Below, one piece after another: positions 1 to 9,676 of a stretch of 64,000 nucleotides of DNA. A program made the translations under genes and the position numbers. Location: the NCBI GenBank assembly GCA_033127725.1, contig AP026798.1, positions 310,001-374,000 of the forward strand, read 5' to 3'. Positions within the stretch are counted from its first letter, which is position 1; every line of letters starts with the position of its first letter. The notes below the pieces were generated by a model. The model ran no database searches, was not told the origin of the DNA, and saw only the letters and a program-made list of their open reading frames with translations. The DNA comes from Bombiscardovia nodaiensis (lineage in GTDB: Bacteria > Actinomycetota > Actinomycetes > Actinomycetales > Bifidobacteriaceae).

Positions 1-161
1 CGCTGACTTCGCGCCTGTCCGACATGGTCGGTTCACGGGGATCGGCCTGGTACTTACTGGCCCCAGGAGCGTTTATTGCCATGGTTGTTCCCGTTGCTGT
101 CTTCCTGCTGCTCCAGCGCTACTTTGTGCGCGGGATGCTAGCTGGATCCGTGAAAGGTTAA
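1..161 (+). CDS. Sugar ABC transporter permease, C-terminal fragment
   Basis: Only the last 52 codons are present, read from base 3 to the TAA at 159-161. They encode a hydrophobic final membrane helix followed by a tail with the pattern QRYFVRGMLAGSVKG, which is characteristic of the MalG-type inner-membrane permease of carbohydrate ABC importers. The next gene begins immediately after the stop codon, so the two are almost certainly in one operon: the transporter would bring in the disaccharide that the downstream GH65 phosphorylase splits. The substrate cannot be read from this fragment. Confidence 0.85.
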   Translation, partial: LTSRLSDMVGSRGSAWYLLAPGAFIAMVVPVAVFLLLQRYFVRGMLAGSVKG

Positions 162-3100
162 GTGCTACTCATGACTATTACACTCGCGCAGGCTAGCGCT
201 GTGCTCTTCGACCTGGATGGCGTGCTGGTGCCCACCGTCGAGCTCCATAAGCGAGCTTGGAAGCAGCTTTTCGACGAAGTGCTGCCCCCGCAAGTGCCGC
301 CGTATACGGAGCAGGACTACTACACTTACGTAGACGGCAAGCCGAGGTATGAGGGCGTGGATTCTCTGCTAAAGAGCCGGGGAATGCACCTGCCTCGGGG
401 TAGTTCGTCTGATGCCAGCTATGTGCGCAGTGTGTGTGGCTTGGGCAATCGTAAGAACGAATACTTCGAGCAGCAGCTTGAGCAGCAGGGCATCGAGCCC
501 TATCCCGACACCGTGGATGCCTTGCGCCACTTACTGGCGCAAGGGCTGCAACTGGCTGTGGTCTCCAGTTCGCGCAATGCGGAAGCTGTGTTGAGTGCAG
601 CTGGTATCCGCGAGTATTTCCGCACAGTGGTCGACGGCGGTGTCGGTGCGCAGGAGCACTTGCAGGGCAAGCCAGCACCGGATACTTACGCTTATGCGGC
701 TCATGCCTTGGGCTGCGAAAGTGCGCAGTGCGTGGTTGTGGAAGATGCCCTATCGGGTGTGGCGGCTGGTAGAGCGGGTGACTTTGGCCTGGTAGTAGGG
801 GTGGACCGGGGTGCGGGCAGGCGAGCGCTGCTCAAGGCCGGTGCTGATCTGGTTATAGAAGACTTGGTTGAGCTGATTGAGGATTCGGTTCGGCGGGCCC
901 GATTCCACCAAATGCCCAGGCTCGATACGAGCATGTACCCCCTCGACCCCTGGAGTTTTGCGCAAAAAGGTGAACCCACGCCTGAGTCGGCCACGCTTTT
1001 TTCGGTCTCTAACGGCAATATTGGGATTCGCGCTGCCGGCGATCCTGACCGCAGTTTAGGTTCTGGCACGTTTGTGAGCGGCTACCACGACACGTTCACA
1101 ATTACTCATCCTGAAGGCGCATATGGGTACGCTCGCGTAGGGCAGCTGATTCAGGGCGTGCCTGACGCTTGCGGTTTTACGGTTCGTGCCGATAATCTGC
1201 CGCTGCCGCAGCCCGAGGAAACGACGCAAAAACTCGATTTTCGCACTGGCGTTACCACGGTGTATAGCCGTTACCGCCTGCGCGATGGTGCGATGCTGAA
1301 TATGGAAATTGGGCGCATGGCCTGCCTGTTTGACCAAGATTTGGCCCTGTGTACCCTCCGTCTGGACTGCCGGGAGCGGGAGGTTCAGGTAGAGGTCAAT
1401 GGGCGTCTCAACGACCAGATTCCTAGCAAGCCAGTCTCCAGCGACCCCCGTAAGTCGGCTCATGTTGACGGCTGTGGAATCCATGAGGAGCAGCTGGGCA
1501 AGGCTGGGCATTTTAAGCAAGGGCAAATGCGTCTCTACCGCTGCAATAACTCTCGTTTGCCGCTGCTGGTGGCCGTGAGTCAGCGCCTCGAGCAGGCTGG
1601 GCAGGCGCGAGAGCTGGGCGGGGAGCCTTGGCAATTCAGCGTGAAACCAGGGGCAGCAGTCACGATTGAACGCTACGTGGCTTACGAGACTTTCCCTATA
1701 GAGCCGCAGGGGCTGGCGCGAGGGCTCGAGGTGAGCACGGTGGGCAACGACGTGCAGGAGCTCGTTCGCAGCGGTGCCGCAGCATTGGAGAGGGCCCAGC
1801 AAGCGGGTGCAGAAAGTTTACTTATTCAACAATCCAGCTGGTTGGATGATTTTTGGCAGCGAGCCGACATCCGTGTCGAGCCTGGTGACGACGGGCGCAT
1901 TCAGCAGATTATTCGCTGGGAGCTCTTCCAGCTGGCACAGGTTACCGCGCAGATTCCCAACGGAGTGGGTGCCAAGGGGCTCAGCGGTTTAGGCTACGAC
2001 GGCCACTATTTTTGGGATACAGAAATCTATGTTCTGCCGTTCTTGATCTACACCGATCCCGCCCGGGCCCGGCAGATTCTCCACTATCGCTATACCATGC
2101 TGCCGGCGGCGTATAAGCGTGCGGCCGCACTGAACCTTGCGGGCGCGCTCTACCCTTGGCGCACGATTAACGGCGAGGAAGCCTCGGCCTACTTTCCCAC
2201 GGGCACTGCCCAGTACCACATTGATGCCGACATAGCCTACGCGGTCACCCAGTATGCGCTCACCAGCGCAGACAAGGATTACTTAGCCAGCGAAGGCATC
2301 GATATTCTAGTGCAGACAGCCCGAATGTGGCTCTCCTTGGGGTCGTATCGCAGCGACGGGCACTTCCACCTGCAATGCGTTACTGGCCCAGACGAATATA
2401 CGGCCCTTGTGGACGATAATTTCTACACCAACCAGATGGCCCGCTTTAATTTGCAGGCCGCCTACCGCGCTGTGCAGCAGCTCTCTCGGGAAGATGGCGA
2501 AAGTTTCGGGCGGGTGAGCAAGCGCCTTCGGCTCAGGGCCGCTGAATTGCAGGAGTGGGTGGATGCTGCAGAAGCTATGGCTGTGCCGTATTCCAAGGAG
2601 CACAAGGTACATGCTCAAGACGCGCAGTTCATGAGCAGACCGGAGTGGGATTTTGAGCACTGCACCGCCCGTCCCCTCCTTCGCTACTATCATCCATTGG
2701 CGATTTATGGCCATAAGGTCTTGAAACAAACGGATGTCGTGCTAGCGTTGACGCTGCTGTCGTCCTGGTTCAGCGCGGAAGAAAAACGTTTAGATTTTGA
2801 CTACTACGACCCGCTCACGACGGGCGATTCGACGTTGTCGGCGGCATCTCAGTCGGTCATCGCCGCAGAGGTTGGGCACGATGATTTGGCCCAGCACTAT
2901 TTTATGGAGTCCCTATTCGCAGATGTGTGCAACCTGCATTCCAACACGACTGACGGCATCCATCTTGCGGCGGCTGGGGGCGTGTGGTCCACCCTGGTCT
3001 GCGGTTTTGGAGGGCTGCGAGATACGGGCGGCACAAAGCTGGAATTGAGCCCCCGGCTGCCCCAAGGGTGGAAGTCGCTCTCCTATCAAGTGCAGGTCAA

Positions 3101-3206
3101 GGGCACGCGCATTCGGGTGAGGATTAATCAGCAGGGCACTGACTTGGAGCGCTTGAGCGGGCCGGAGCTGGAGCTGTGTGTAGACGGCAGCCTGAGGCGT
3201 GTGTGA
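162..3206 (+). CDS. Beta-phosphoglucomutase / GH65 disaccharide phosphorylase fusion
   Basis: A two-domain cytoplasmic enzyme of about 1014 residues. Residues 1-240 are a HAD-type beta-phosphoglucomutase, with nucleophile motif DLDGVLV (Asp17, Asp19) and the conserved VVEDALSGV near residue 190. Residues 250-1014 are a full GH65 phosphorylase with GYDGHYFWDTE and the catalytic-acid motif GPDEYT (Glu745). GH65 enzymes split maltose, trehalose, kojibiose or nigerose with phosphate into glucose and beta-glucose-1-phosphate, and the fused mutase converts the latter to glucose-6-phosphate, so the two steps are coupled. Which disaccharide is used cannot be decided by eye. The start could be GTG at 162, abutting the permease stop, or ATG at 171. 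It is convergent with a LacI regulator 11 bp downstream. Confidence 0.9.
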   Translation: MLLMTITLAQASAVLFDLDGVLVPTVELHKRAWKQLFDEVLPPQVPPYTEQDYYTYVDGKPRYEGVDSLLKSRGMHLPRGSSSDASYVRSVCGLGNRKNEYFEQQLEQQGIEPYPDTVDALRHLLAQGLQLAVVSSSRNAEAVLSAAGIREYFRTVVDGGVGAQEHLQGKPAPDTYAYAAHALGCESAQCVVVEDALSGVAAGRAGDFGLVVGVDRGAGRRALLKAGADLVIEDLVELIEDSVRRARFHQMPRLDTSMYPLDPWSFAQKGEPTPESATLFSVSNGNIGIRAAGDPDRSLGSGTFVSGYHDTFTITHPEGAYGYARVGQLIQGVPDACGFTVRADNLPLPQPEETTQKLDFRTGVTTVYSRYRLRDGAMLNMEIGRMACLFDQDLALCTLRLDCREREVQVEVNGRLNDQIPSKPVSSDPRKSAHVDGCGIHEEQLGKAGHFKQGQMRLYRCNNSRLPLLVAVSQRLEQAGQARELGGEPWQFSVKPGAAVTIERYVAYETFPIEPQGLARGLEVSTVGNDVQELVRSGAAALERAQQAGAESLLIQQSSWLDDFWQRADIRVEPGDDGRIQQIIRWELFQLAQVTAQIPNGVGAKGLSGLGYDGHYFWDTEIYVLPFLIYTDPARARQILHYRYTMLPAAYKRAAALNLAGALYPWRTINGEEASAYFPTGTAQYHIDADIAYAVTQYALTSADKDYLASEGIDILVQTARMWLSLGSYRSDGHFHLQCVTGPDEYTALVDDNFYTNQMARFNLQAAYRAVQQLSREDGESFGRVSKRLRLRAAELQEWVDAAEAMAVPYSKEHKVHAQDAQFMSRPEWDFEHCTARPLLRYYHPLAIYGHKVLKQTDVVLALTLLSSWFSAEEKRLDFDYYDPLTTGDSTLSAASQSVIAAEVGHDDLAQHYFMESLFADVCNLHSNTTDGIHLAAAGGVWSTLVCGFGGLRDTGGTKLELSPRLPQGWKSLSYQVQVKGTRIRVRINQQGTDLERLSGPELELCVDGSLRRV

Positions 3207-3217
3207 AACCCCGGCGC

Positions 3218-4231
3218 TCACGGCCGAGGCGCTGGGCCGACTGAGCGGTGTTCGGCCAAGGTTGTGGGATACACTTCGGTGCGCGGCTGGGCGGGGTGTT
3301 CTATGTGGTTGAGGACGAGTTTGGCTGCGCAGATGCCTTCTTGCGAGACGGGCTGAGCCATGGTGGTCAGCCCGAACGCGGGGCTCAAGTCGTGTCCGTC
3401 AATGCCGATGATTGAAATGTCGCGGCCGACCGTCAGCCCCATTTCGTGAATGGCTTGCATAGCGCCCATGGCCATTTCGTCTGAGGAGGAGAGGATGGCG
3501 GTGATGTCTGGTCGGCGGGCCAGGAGTCGCTGAGTGGCTAAATAGCCGTTGGATGCAGTCATAATCGTGACCGCTTCATCGAGTTCTGGGGCAGATTCCA
3601 GGCGAAACCGGCGCAGGGTGTTGAGCCAGCCCACCCGGCGGCGTTGGGTGGGTGCCACCGGGCATTTGTCGTTGGTCTGCCCCGACAAGTGCCCAATGTG
3701 CTTGTGGCCCATAGTAATCAGGTGTCGGCAGGCCCGGGCGGCAGTCTCCTCGTCGTCAATGCCCACAAAGTCGAAGCCAGGCTGTTGAACGGAGACAAAC
3801 ACGACCGGCACTCCCAGCGACCGCAGCTGGCGCTCCTCTTCCGGGTCGAAAAACAGGGAGAGCACAATGATGCCATCCACCTTGCCTTTGAGTACAGTGG
3901 GGTCAAAACGTTGACGTACAGGGCCTAAGTAGTCAGGCAAGGAGTAGACCAGGGCATCGTAGCCAGCCTCGCGTAAGGTCCGTTCGGAGCTCTCCAAAAT
4001 CTTGCCAAAGAACCAGCGAGACATGTCGGGCTGAACCAAACCTATAGAATGCGTGCGGCCGCTGGCCAAGGAAGATGCGGTGGGAGAAGGGTTGTATCCC
4101 AAGGCTTGTGCGGTATCGAGAACGCGCTTTTTGGTCTCTTCCCCCACTCCGGGAAGGTTGCGCAAGGCCCTGGAAACAGTGGCTGTAGATACTCCCGTAC
4201 TGCGCGCGACATCTTCGATATGTATATCCAT
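3218..4231 (-). CDS. LacI-family transcriptional regulator
   Basis: A 337-residue LacI/GalR repressor. The N-terminal helix-turn-helix reads DVARSTGVSTATVSRALR and is followed by the hinge segment NPSPTASSLASGR and a periplasmic-binding-protein-like effector domain that ends with GIDGHDLSPAFGLTT. I chose the ATG at 4231 because it places the HTH at the usual distance from the N-terminus; a GTG start at 4300 would add 23 residues unlike the family. The gene is convergent with the GH65 fusion and divergent from the ABC exporter, so it probably controls the disaccharide phosphorolysis operon. Its operator is not identified. Confidence 0.88.
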   Translation of the reverse strand: MDIHIEDVARSTGVSTATVSRALRNLPGVGEETKKRVLDTAQALGYNPSPTASSLASGRTHSIGLVQPDMSRWFFGKILESSERTLREAGYDALVYSLPDYLGPVRQRFDPTVLKGKVDGIIVLSLFFDPEEERQLRSLGVPVVFVSVQQPGFDFVGIDDEETAARACRHLITMGHKHIGHLSGQTNDKCPVAPTQRRRVGWLNTLRRFRLESAPELDEAVTIMTASNGYLATQRLLARRPDITAILSSSDEMAMGAMQAIHEMGLTVGRDISIIGIDGHDLSPAFGLTTMAQPVSQEGICAAKLVLNHIEHPAQPRTEVYPTTLAEHRSVGPAPRP

Positions 4232-4432
4232 ACGCCCATTATCGATTCTGCCCCAAACAAGCGGGCTAGTCCAAATTTCTCTGTGATTATTGTCGAACAC
4301 GCCGAGGCGGGAGCTTGCATCTGTCTGTCAGTCACATAAAATAGCAGCGCACAACGAATTCAGCGTGGCATTCGCGCGTTCGTGGGGAAAGAAACAAGAC
4401 GCCAACCAGAGAGAACGTGGGGCCTGTAGTCG

Positions 4433-6280
4433 ATGTATGTTGATTCTGCGGCGAATCAGAAGAGGAACAACTTCCGCTGGATTCTGCCTTATTGTAAGCC
4501 AGATGCGCTCAGGCTGGCGCTGGCGCTCTTCTTGTTTGCTGTCGAGAAGGTCCTGGTCATGCTCATGCCTATTTTGGCGGGAATGATTGTGGACCAGGTC
4601 ATTACGCAGGGGCACCGGGACCGCCTGGGCCGCCTGTGCCTGGCCATGATTGCCGTCACCTTCGTGCGTACCATCTGCCGCTACACCTACCAGATTATGA
4701 TGGAGCGCTTCGGCCAGAATTCCATCTACCGGCTGGTTTCGGACGAGTATGAGAAGCTGCACGACCTAGACTTCACCTACTTTAACCACACCCGCAACGG
4801 CGACATTATGAGCCGTCTGACCTCCGACACCGACGCTATCCGCCACTTCCTCTCCTGGGTGACCTACCAGGGCTTGGACTGCATCGTGCTCTTCATTGGC
4901 TCCCTGGCGGTCATGTTCACCATCGAATGGCGGCTGGCCCTGGCGCTCGCCTGCGTGACCCCCTTCCTCTTTTACTTCACCCGCGAGCTCTCCCGCCACG
5001 CGCACCCGCTCTTTTACAATATTCGCAACTCCCTGGCCCGCCTGAACTCCATGGTGGAGGAGAACATTGAGGGCAACCGCGTAGTGAAGGCTTTCGTACG
5101 CGAGCCCTTCGAGACCGAAAAGTTCGACGGCCACAACGACGATTACATGCAGCGCAACATGGCCTCGGCCTACAACTCCCGGCGCTACATGCCCTGGCTG
5201 GACGGCTGCTCCTACATGCTCCAGCTGATTACGCTGATTTTTGGCGGCTGGCTGGTCATCAACCACTACATGAGCCTGGGCGCCCTGGTCTCCTTCAACT
5301 CCTTCCTGTGGATGATTAACGAGCCGGTGCGGCAGTCGGGCTGGCTTATGAACGACGTGGAGCGCTTCAACGCCTCCTGCGTCAAAATCCGCCGCCTCCT
5401 GACCGCCAAGTCCAAGATTCGTGAGCGCCCTGACGCCCAGGAATCCGTCTCCCAGGCCGCGCTCGTGCGGGCCAAGGTCTCCGGGCAGGAGGCTCAGGCG
5501 GCTGAGCCGGAGAAGATTCGCGGCGAAGTGCGTTTTGACCACGTCTCTTTCGCCTTCCCCGACGACCCCGAGACCCCGGTCTTGAAGGACATCGATTTTT
5601 TGGCGCCCGCCGGCACGAAAGTGGGCATTTTGGGCGAGACCGGCTCGGGCAAGTCCACCCTGGTCAGCCTGATCGCGCGCTTTTACGACCCGAGCGTGGG
5701 CCATGTCGTGATCGACGGCATCGACGCCCGCGACTGGCCCCTGCAGACCCTGCGCAGCCAGGTCAATATTGTGGCGCAGGACACCTTCCTCTTCTCCGAC
5801 ACGATTGAGGGCAACATCGCCTTCGGCGCGCCCAGGGCCGACAACGACTACGTGCGCTCGATGGCTTCGATAGCTGGGGCGGACTCCTTCATCTCTGGCA
5901 TGCCTCAAGGCTATGGCACGGTGGTGGGGGAGCGCGGTGTGGGCCTCTCGGGTGGGCAGAAGCAGCGCTTGAGCCTGGCTCGCGCCCTGGCCGACAACCC
6001 ATCCATTTTGATTATGGATGACACCACTTCGGCCGTAGATATGGAGACCGAAGCGCAGATTCAGGAGCACCTGCAGCAGATGGCTGGCTCGCGCACAATT
6101 TTCACGATTGCCCACCGCATCTCTTCGGTCAAGGATTCCGACCTGATTTTGGTCTTGGACCACGGGCGCATCGTAGAGCGCGGCAACCACGAGAATCTGG
6201 TCAAGGCCCACGGCCGCTACTGGCAGATTTACCGCAAGCAGCTGGGCCTGCAGTCCGGGCAGTCCGTAGGTTTTGAGTGA
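4433..6280 (+). CDS. ABC exporter half-transporter, degenerate-site subunit
   Basis: A 615-residue ABC half-transporter (type IV exporter fold): an N-terminal membrane domain of about 320 residues with six predicted helices and a C-terminal ATPase. Walker A is GETGSGKST (about residue 401), the signature is LSGGQKQR, and Walker B reads ILIMDD, so Asp530 replaces the catalytic glutamate. This substitution marks the degenerate-site partner of heterodimeric multidrug-type exporters such as BmrCD and TM287/288. The stop codon TGA lies just before the start of the second subunit, which carries the complementary canonical Walker B. It is divergent from the LacI gene. The substrate (drug, lipid or peptide) is unknown. 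Confidence 0.9.
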   Translation: MYVDSAANQKRNNFRWILPYCKPDALRLALALFLFAVEKVLVMLMPILAGMIVDQVITQGHRDRLGRLCLAMIAVTFVRTICRYTYQIMMERFGQNSIYRLVSDEYEKLHDLDFTYFNHTRNGDIMSRLTSDTDAIRHFLSWVTYQGLDCIVLFIGSLAVMFTIEWRLALALACVTPFLFYFTRELSRHAHPLFYNIRNSLARLNSMVEENIEGNRVVKAFVREPFETEKFDGHNDDYMQRNMASAYNSRRYMPWLDGCSYMLQLITLIFGGWLVINHYMSLGALVSFNSFLWMINEPVRQSGWLMNDVERFNASCVKIRRLLTAKSKIRERPDAQESVSQAALVRAKVSGQEAQAAEPEKIRGEVRFDHVSFAFPDDPETPVLKDIDFLAPAGTKVGILGETGSGKSTLVSLIARFYDPSVGHVVIDGIDARDWPLQTLRSQVNIVAQDTFLFSDTIEGNIAFGAPRADNDYVRSMASIAGADSFISGMPQGYGTVVGERGVGLSGGQKQRLSLARALADNPSILIMDDTTSAVDMETEAQIQEHLQQMAGSRTIFTIAHRISSVKDSDLILVLDHGRIVERGNHENLVKAHGRYWQIYRKQLGLQSGQSVGFE

Positions 6281-6303
6281 AGATGAACGAGAGAGGAGGG
6301 AAG

Positions 6304-8181
6304 ATGAGAGCAGGAACAGCGAGTATGAGAGCGCAAGGCAGAGGGCAACAGGCCAAGTCGCAAGGCCAGCAGCAGGCGCAGGCGGGGCAGCGCAACACCT
6401 TTCGTGAGGATGAAGATCTGGCTGAGCAGATTAACCTCAAAGATATTGCGCGTATCGGCAGCTATCTGAAGCCGTATGTGAAGGACGTGGTGCGCATTCT
6501 GCTGGTGGTGATCACCATGAGCTGCATAGCCGTCGCCATTCCCTACCTGACGAAAATTATGATCGACACGGTCATTCCCTCCGGCAGCATGGGTCAGCTG
6601 ACGGCCCTGGGCGTAGGCTTCTTCGCTGCGATTGTGGTCTACGAGCTCTGCCATCGCTATCGGACCGTGGCCATCACGCGCGTGGGCCAGGAAATGCTCA
6701 AAGATATGCGCCGCGACCTCTTTACCCACATCCAGACCCTGCCCTTCTCCTACTTCGATTCGCGCCCGCACGGCAAGATTCTGATTCGCGTGGTCAACTA
6801 CGTCAACACCCTCTCCGACACCCTGAGCTCCGGCCTGATTAACGTGATTGCGGACGTCTTCACCTTCTTCATTACGCTGATTGCCATGTTCCTGATTGAC
6901 TGGCGGCTGACCCTGTGGTCGCTGATTCTCTTCCCGCTCCTGGTGGTCTGGGTGCTGGTTTTGCAGCACTTCCAGCGCCGGGCCTACCAGCGCCTGTCCA
7001 ACAAGCAGAGCAACTTAAACGCTTACATTCACGAGTCCATCGCCGGCGTCAAAACCACGCAGACCTTCGTGCGTGAGGGCGAGCAGTTCGCCACCTTCCA
7101 GGAGCAGCAGGGGCAGGTGCGCAGCTCGTGGATGAGGGCCGTGCGCCTGCAAATGCTCATGTGGCCCGGCGTGCAGAACGTCTCGACCATCACAATTGCG
7201 CTGATTTATTATATGGGCATCATGGGCCTGGGCGGTGTGCAGGTCTCCACTGGTGTGCTGATTGCCTTCGTGGGTTACGCGAACAGCTTCTGGAACCCGG
7301 TTATCAACATTGGTAACTTCTACAACCAGCTCATCACCTGCTCCGCCTACCTGGAGCGCATTTTCGAGACCCTGGACGTGCGCCCCGAGATTGCAGACAA
7401 GCCCGGCGCCACGCAGCTGCCGCCCATCAAAGGCAAGGTGGACTTTAACGACGTGGTCTTCCGCTACGAACCTGGCGGCCGCGAGATTTTGAATCTGGTG
7501 GACTTCCATGTGCAGCCGGGCCAAACCGTGGCGCTCGTAGGGCCCACGGGCGCGGGCAAGACCACGATTGTGAACCTGCTCTCCCGCTTCTACGACGTGT
7601 CCGAAGGCTCCATCACTATCGACGACCACGACGTGCGCGACGTGACCCTGGAGTCCCTGCGCAGGCAGATGGGCGTCATGCTGCAAGACACCTTCATTTT
7701 CACCGGCAATGTGCGCGAGAACATCCGATACGGCAAGCTCGACGCGAGCGACCAGGAGATTGAGGAGGCCGCCAAGGCCGTGCACGCCCACGAGTTCATT
7801 ATGGACCTGCCCGACGGCTATGAGACGCGCGTGGAGGAGCGCGGTTCCACCCTCTCGGCCGGTCAGCGCCAGTTGATTGCTTTTGCCCGCGTGCTCTTGG
7901 CCGACCCCCGTATCCTGATTTTGGACGAGGCCACCTCTGCCATCGACACGCGTACGGAAGAGGCCCTGCAAGCCGGTTTGCGGCACCTGCTCAAGGGGCG
8001 CACGTCTTTCGTGATTGCCCACCGTCTCTCCACGATTGAGGGCGCGGACCAGATTTACTACATTGACCACGGGCAGATTGTGGAGCACGGCTCCCACGAG
8101 CAGCTCCTGGCCCAGAAGGGCGCTTACTACCGCCTCTACGAGTCTCAGTACACCATGATTCGGGACGCGAACGGCGCGTGA
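6304..8181 (+). CDS. ABC exporter half-transporter, canonical-site subunit
   Basis: The 625-residue partner of the preceding gene: an N-terminal six-helix membrane domain and a C-terminal ATPase with Walker A GPTGAGKTT, Walker B ILILDEATSAID (Glu542) and the deviating signature LSAGQ instead of LSGGQ (about residue 517). The deviating signature faces the Asp-containing Walker B of the partner, so the pair has one active and one weak ATP site. The start is ATG 6304, because AGGAGG lies 4-5 bases upstream (6294-6299); a GTG at 6277 overlapping the previous stop is the alternative and would add nine residues. The N-terminal 40 residues are rich in Gln, Gly and Ala. Confidence 0.9.
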   Translation: MRAGTASMRAQGRGQQAKSQGQQQAQAGQRNTFREDEDLAEQINLKDIARIGSYLKPYVKDVVRILLVVITMSCIAVAIPYLTKIMIDTVIPSGSMGQLTALGVGFFAAIVVYELCHRYRTVAITRVGQEMLKDMRRDLFTHIQTLPFSYFDSRPHGKILIRVVNYVNTLSDTLSSGLINVIADVFTFFITLIAMFLIDWRLTLWSLILFPLLVVWVLVLQHFQRRAYQRLSNKQSNLNAYIHESIAGVKTTQTFVREGEQFATFQEQQGQVRSSWMRAVRLQMLMWPGVQNVSTITIALIYYMGIMGLGGVQVSTGVLIAFVGYANSFWNPVINIGNFYNQLITCSAYLERIFETLDVRPEIADKPGATQLPPIKGKVDFNDVVFRYEPGGREILNLVDFHVQPGQTVALVGPTGAGKTTIVNLLSRFYDVSEGSITIDDHDVRDVTLESLRRQMGVMLQDTFIFTGNVRENIRYGKLDASDQEIEEAAKAVHAHEFIMDLPDGYETRVEERGSTLSAGQRQLIAFARVLLADPRILILDEATSAIDTRTEEALQAGLRHLLKGRTSFVIAHRLSTIEGADQIYYIDHGQIVEHGSHEQLLAQKGAYYRLYESQYTMIRDANGA

Positions 8182-8348
8182 GGAGGGCAGAGCTCGCCGG
8201 CCGAGGGTCCGCAGCAGGAGCTTGGCGAGCAGGGCGTGTGCAGCTCTGAGCGGCAGGTGGTAGGGGGTAGGTGGCAGGCAGCTTCGGCGGGTATTCGGCC
8301 CGATGTCATGCGGACCAGTAGAGTAGAAGCACAGCCCTTTCGGCTCAA

Positions 8349-8366
8349 ATTGTTAGCGCTAACAAT
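8349..8366. promoter_or_regulatory. Perfect 18-bp LacI-type operator
   Basis: ATTGTTAGCGCTAACAAT is a perfect palindrome with the central CG step typical of LacI/GalR operators. It lies 43 bp before the GH43 start codon at 8409. A related but imperfect site stands upstream of the homologous GH43 gene near 60.85 kb. The repressor is not adjacent; candidates are the LacI proteins at 3.2-4.2 kb and 50.8-51.9 kb. Confidence 0.75.
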
Positions 8367-8408
8367 ATACGGAAGCGCCGGCCAGTCCGGTCTATCAAGG
8401 AGGAAACG

Positions 8409-9502
8409 ATGACCCAAGCGGGAAGTGCGGCGGCCCAGGCCAAGACTGGCGCGGAAAACGAGGGGGTCAGCGACCCCTACGGCTACCTCTTGGTGCACTT
8501 TATAGAGGACCCGGACGGCTACGCCGAGCGCATCTACCTGGACCTGTCCGAGGGCGACAACCCCGAGCGCTGGCACCCCCTTAAGGGCGGCCAGCCCATC
8601 CTCACCTCGAACCTGGGCACCACCGGCGTGCGCGACCCCTACCTGGTCCGCAACCCGCAGACCGGCCGGGTCTACGTGATTGCCACCGACTTGCGGGTCT
8701 ACGGCGACGAACATTCAGGCGGCTCCGGCTGGGACTACTGGTCCCACCACGGCTCCACCAAGCTCGTCATCTGGCAAACTGACGACCTGATTCACTTCTC
8801 CGACCCCTGGCAGCTGGACGTTTCCCTGCGTCAGGACGGCTCCCATGCGCAGCTGGGTATGGCTTGGGCCCCCGAATGCCTGTGGGTGGACGACTTTTAC
8901 GGCCCAGGCCAGGGCGCGTTCGTGCTCTACTGGTCCTCCAAACTCTTTGCGGACGGCGACAGTGACCACGCGGATCCGGCCGTCTACGACCGCGTGCTCT
9001 GGGGTGTCACGCGCGACTTTACGCAGGACACTTTCGTTTACGGCGGGGTGATGATTGACACCGGCGGCAACACCATCGACACCACCATGGTCCAGCGTCG
9101 CCTGCCTTCGGGCCAGCTGCGCACCTACCGGGCCACCAAAGACAACTCCTTCGGCGAGGGCATTTGGCTGGATTGGACCGACGAGCAGCGCTGGTGGCTG
9201 CCCGAGACCCAGTGGCAGGTGGCTCAGCGCAAGGTCGGGGCCCAGTTTGCGGTGGGCGGCGATCCCGGCGGCGTGGAAGGCCCGGCCCTCTTCGTCTCGC
9301 ACAGCCAGGACCTGTGGTACTTGTATGTAGACGTGATTCCCTCCATCGGCTACCGGCCTATGGTCTCGGCCAATCCCGATCAGGGCTTCCGCGCCCTGGA
9401 GTCCCCGGACTTCCTGATGGCCCCCACACCAAGCATGGCGGTGTGCTCTCCCTGGAGCGGGCCGAGTACGAGCGCTTGCGACCCCTGACCGACATGGCCT
9501 GA
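8409..9502 (+). pseudogene. GH43 glycosidase with a C-terminal frameshift
   Basis: A GH43-type five-bladed propeller enzyme without a signal peptide. It contains GVRDPYLVRNP, MAWAPECLW and EGPALFVS, as expected for the blades bearing the catalytic acids. The start has a strong ribosome site (AAGGAGGA, 8397-8404). The original frame ends at 9488 with an unrelated tail, but after the C5 run at 9421-9425 the next frame continues with HTKHGGVLSLERAEYERL and stops at 9502. This matches the C-terminus of the GH43 at 59.8 kb (KKRHGSILPITQAQYEAL). One additional C would restore a 364-residue protein. It is either a real frameshift affecting only the last 25 residues or a homopolymer error. The substrate is probably an arabinose- or xylose-containing oligosaccharide. 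Confidence 0.75.
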
Positions 9503-9580
9503 GCTTGGGTCTGGGACTGAGCCGGACCCGCGCCTGAGTCTGAGCCTGGGCCTGAGCCTTTGCCTGAGTCTGAGCATGAG
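9498..9580 (+). repeat. Degenerate 6-bp repeat (CTGAGC/CCTGAG)
   Basis: About 80 bases built from imperfect hexamers such as CCTGAG, TCTGAG and CCTGGG fill most of the gap between the GH43 stop and the GH27 ribosome site. On the other strand they would read as alternating Ala-Gln codons, but nothing else supports a gene there. Confidence 0.6.
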
Positions 9581-9676
9581 ACCTGCGCAGAACCAGCAAC
9601 CACAGCAAATAGTGTACAAATTCAAATAACGAGTAGACTGAGAGCACGCTCAAATCAGCGTGGCAAAGGAGCAAGA

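Noticed and set aside
4766..6211. A 481-codon open frame opposite to the first ABC gene
   Set aside because: It mirrors the Walker and signature region of a clear ABC gene and has no motif.
8192..8230. Terminator after the ABC exporter
   Set aside because: GCTCGCC and GGCGAGC make a 7-bp stem, but the loop is 25 bases and there is no T run.
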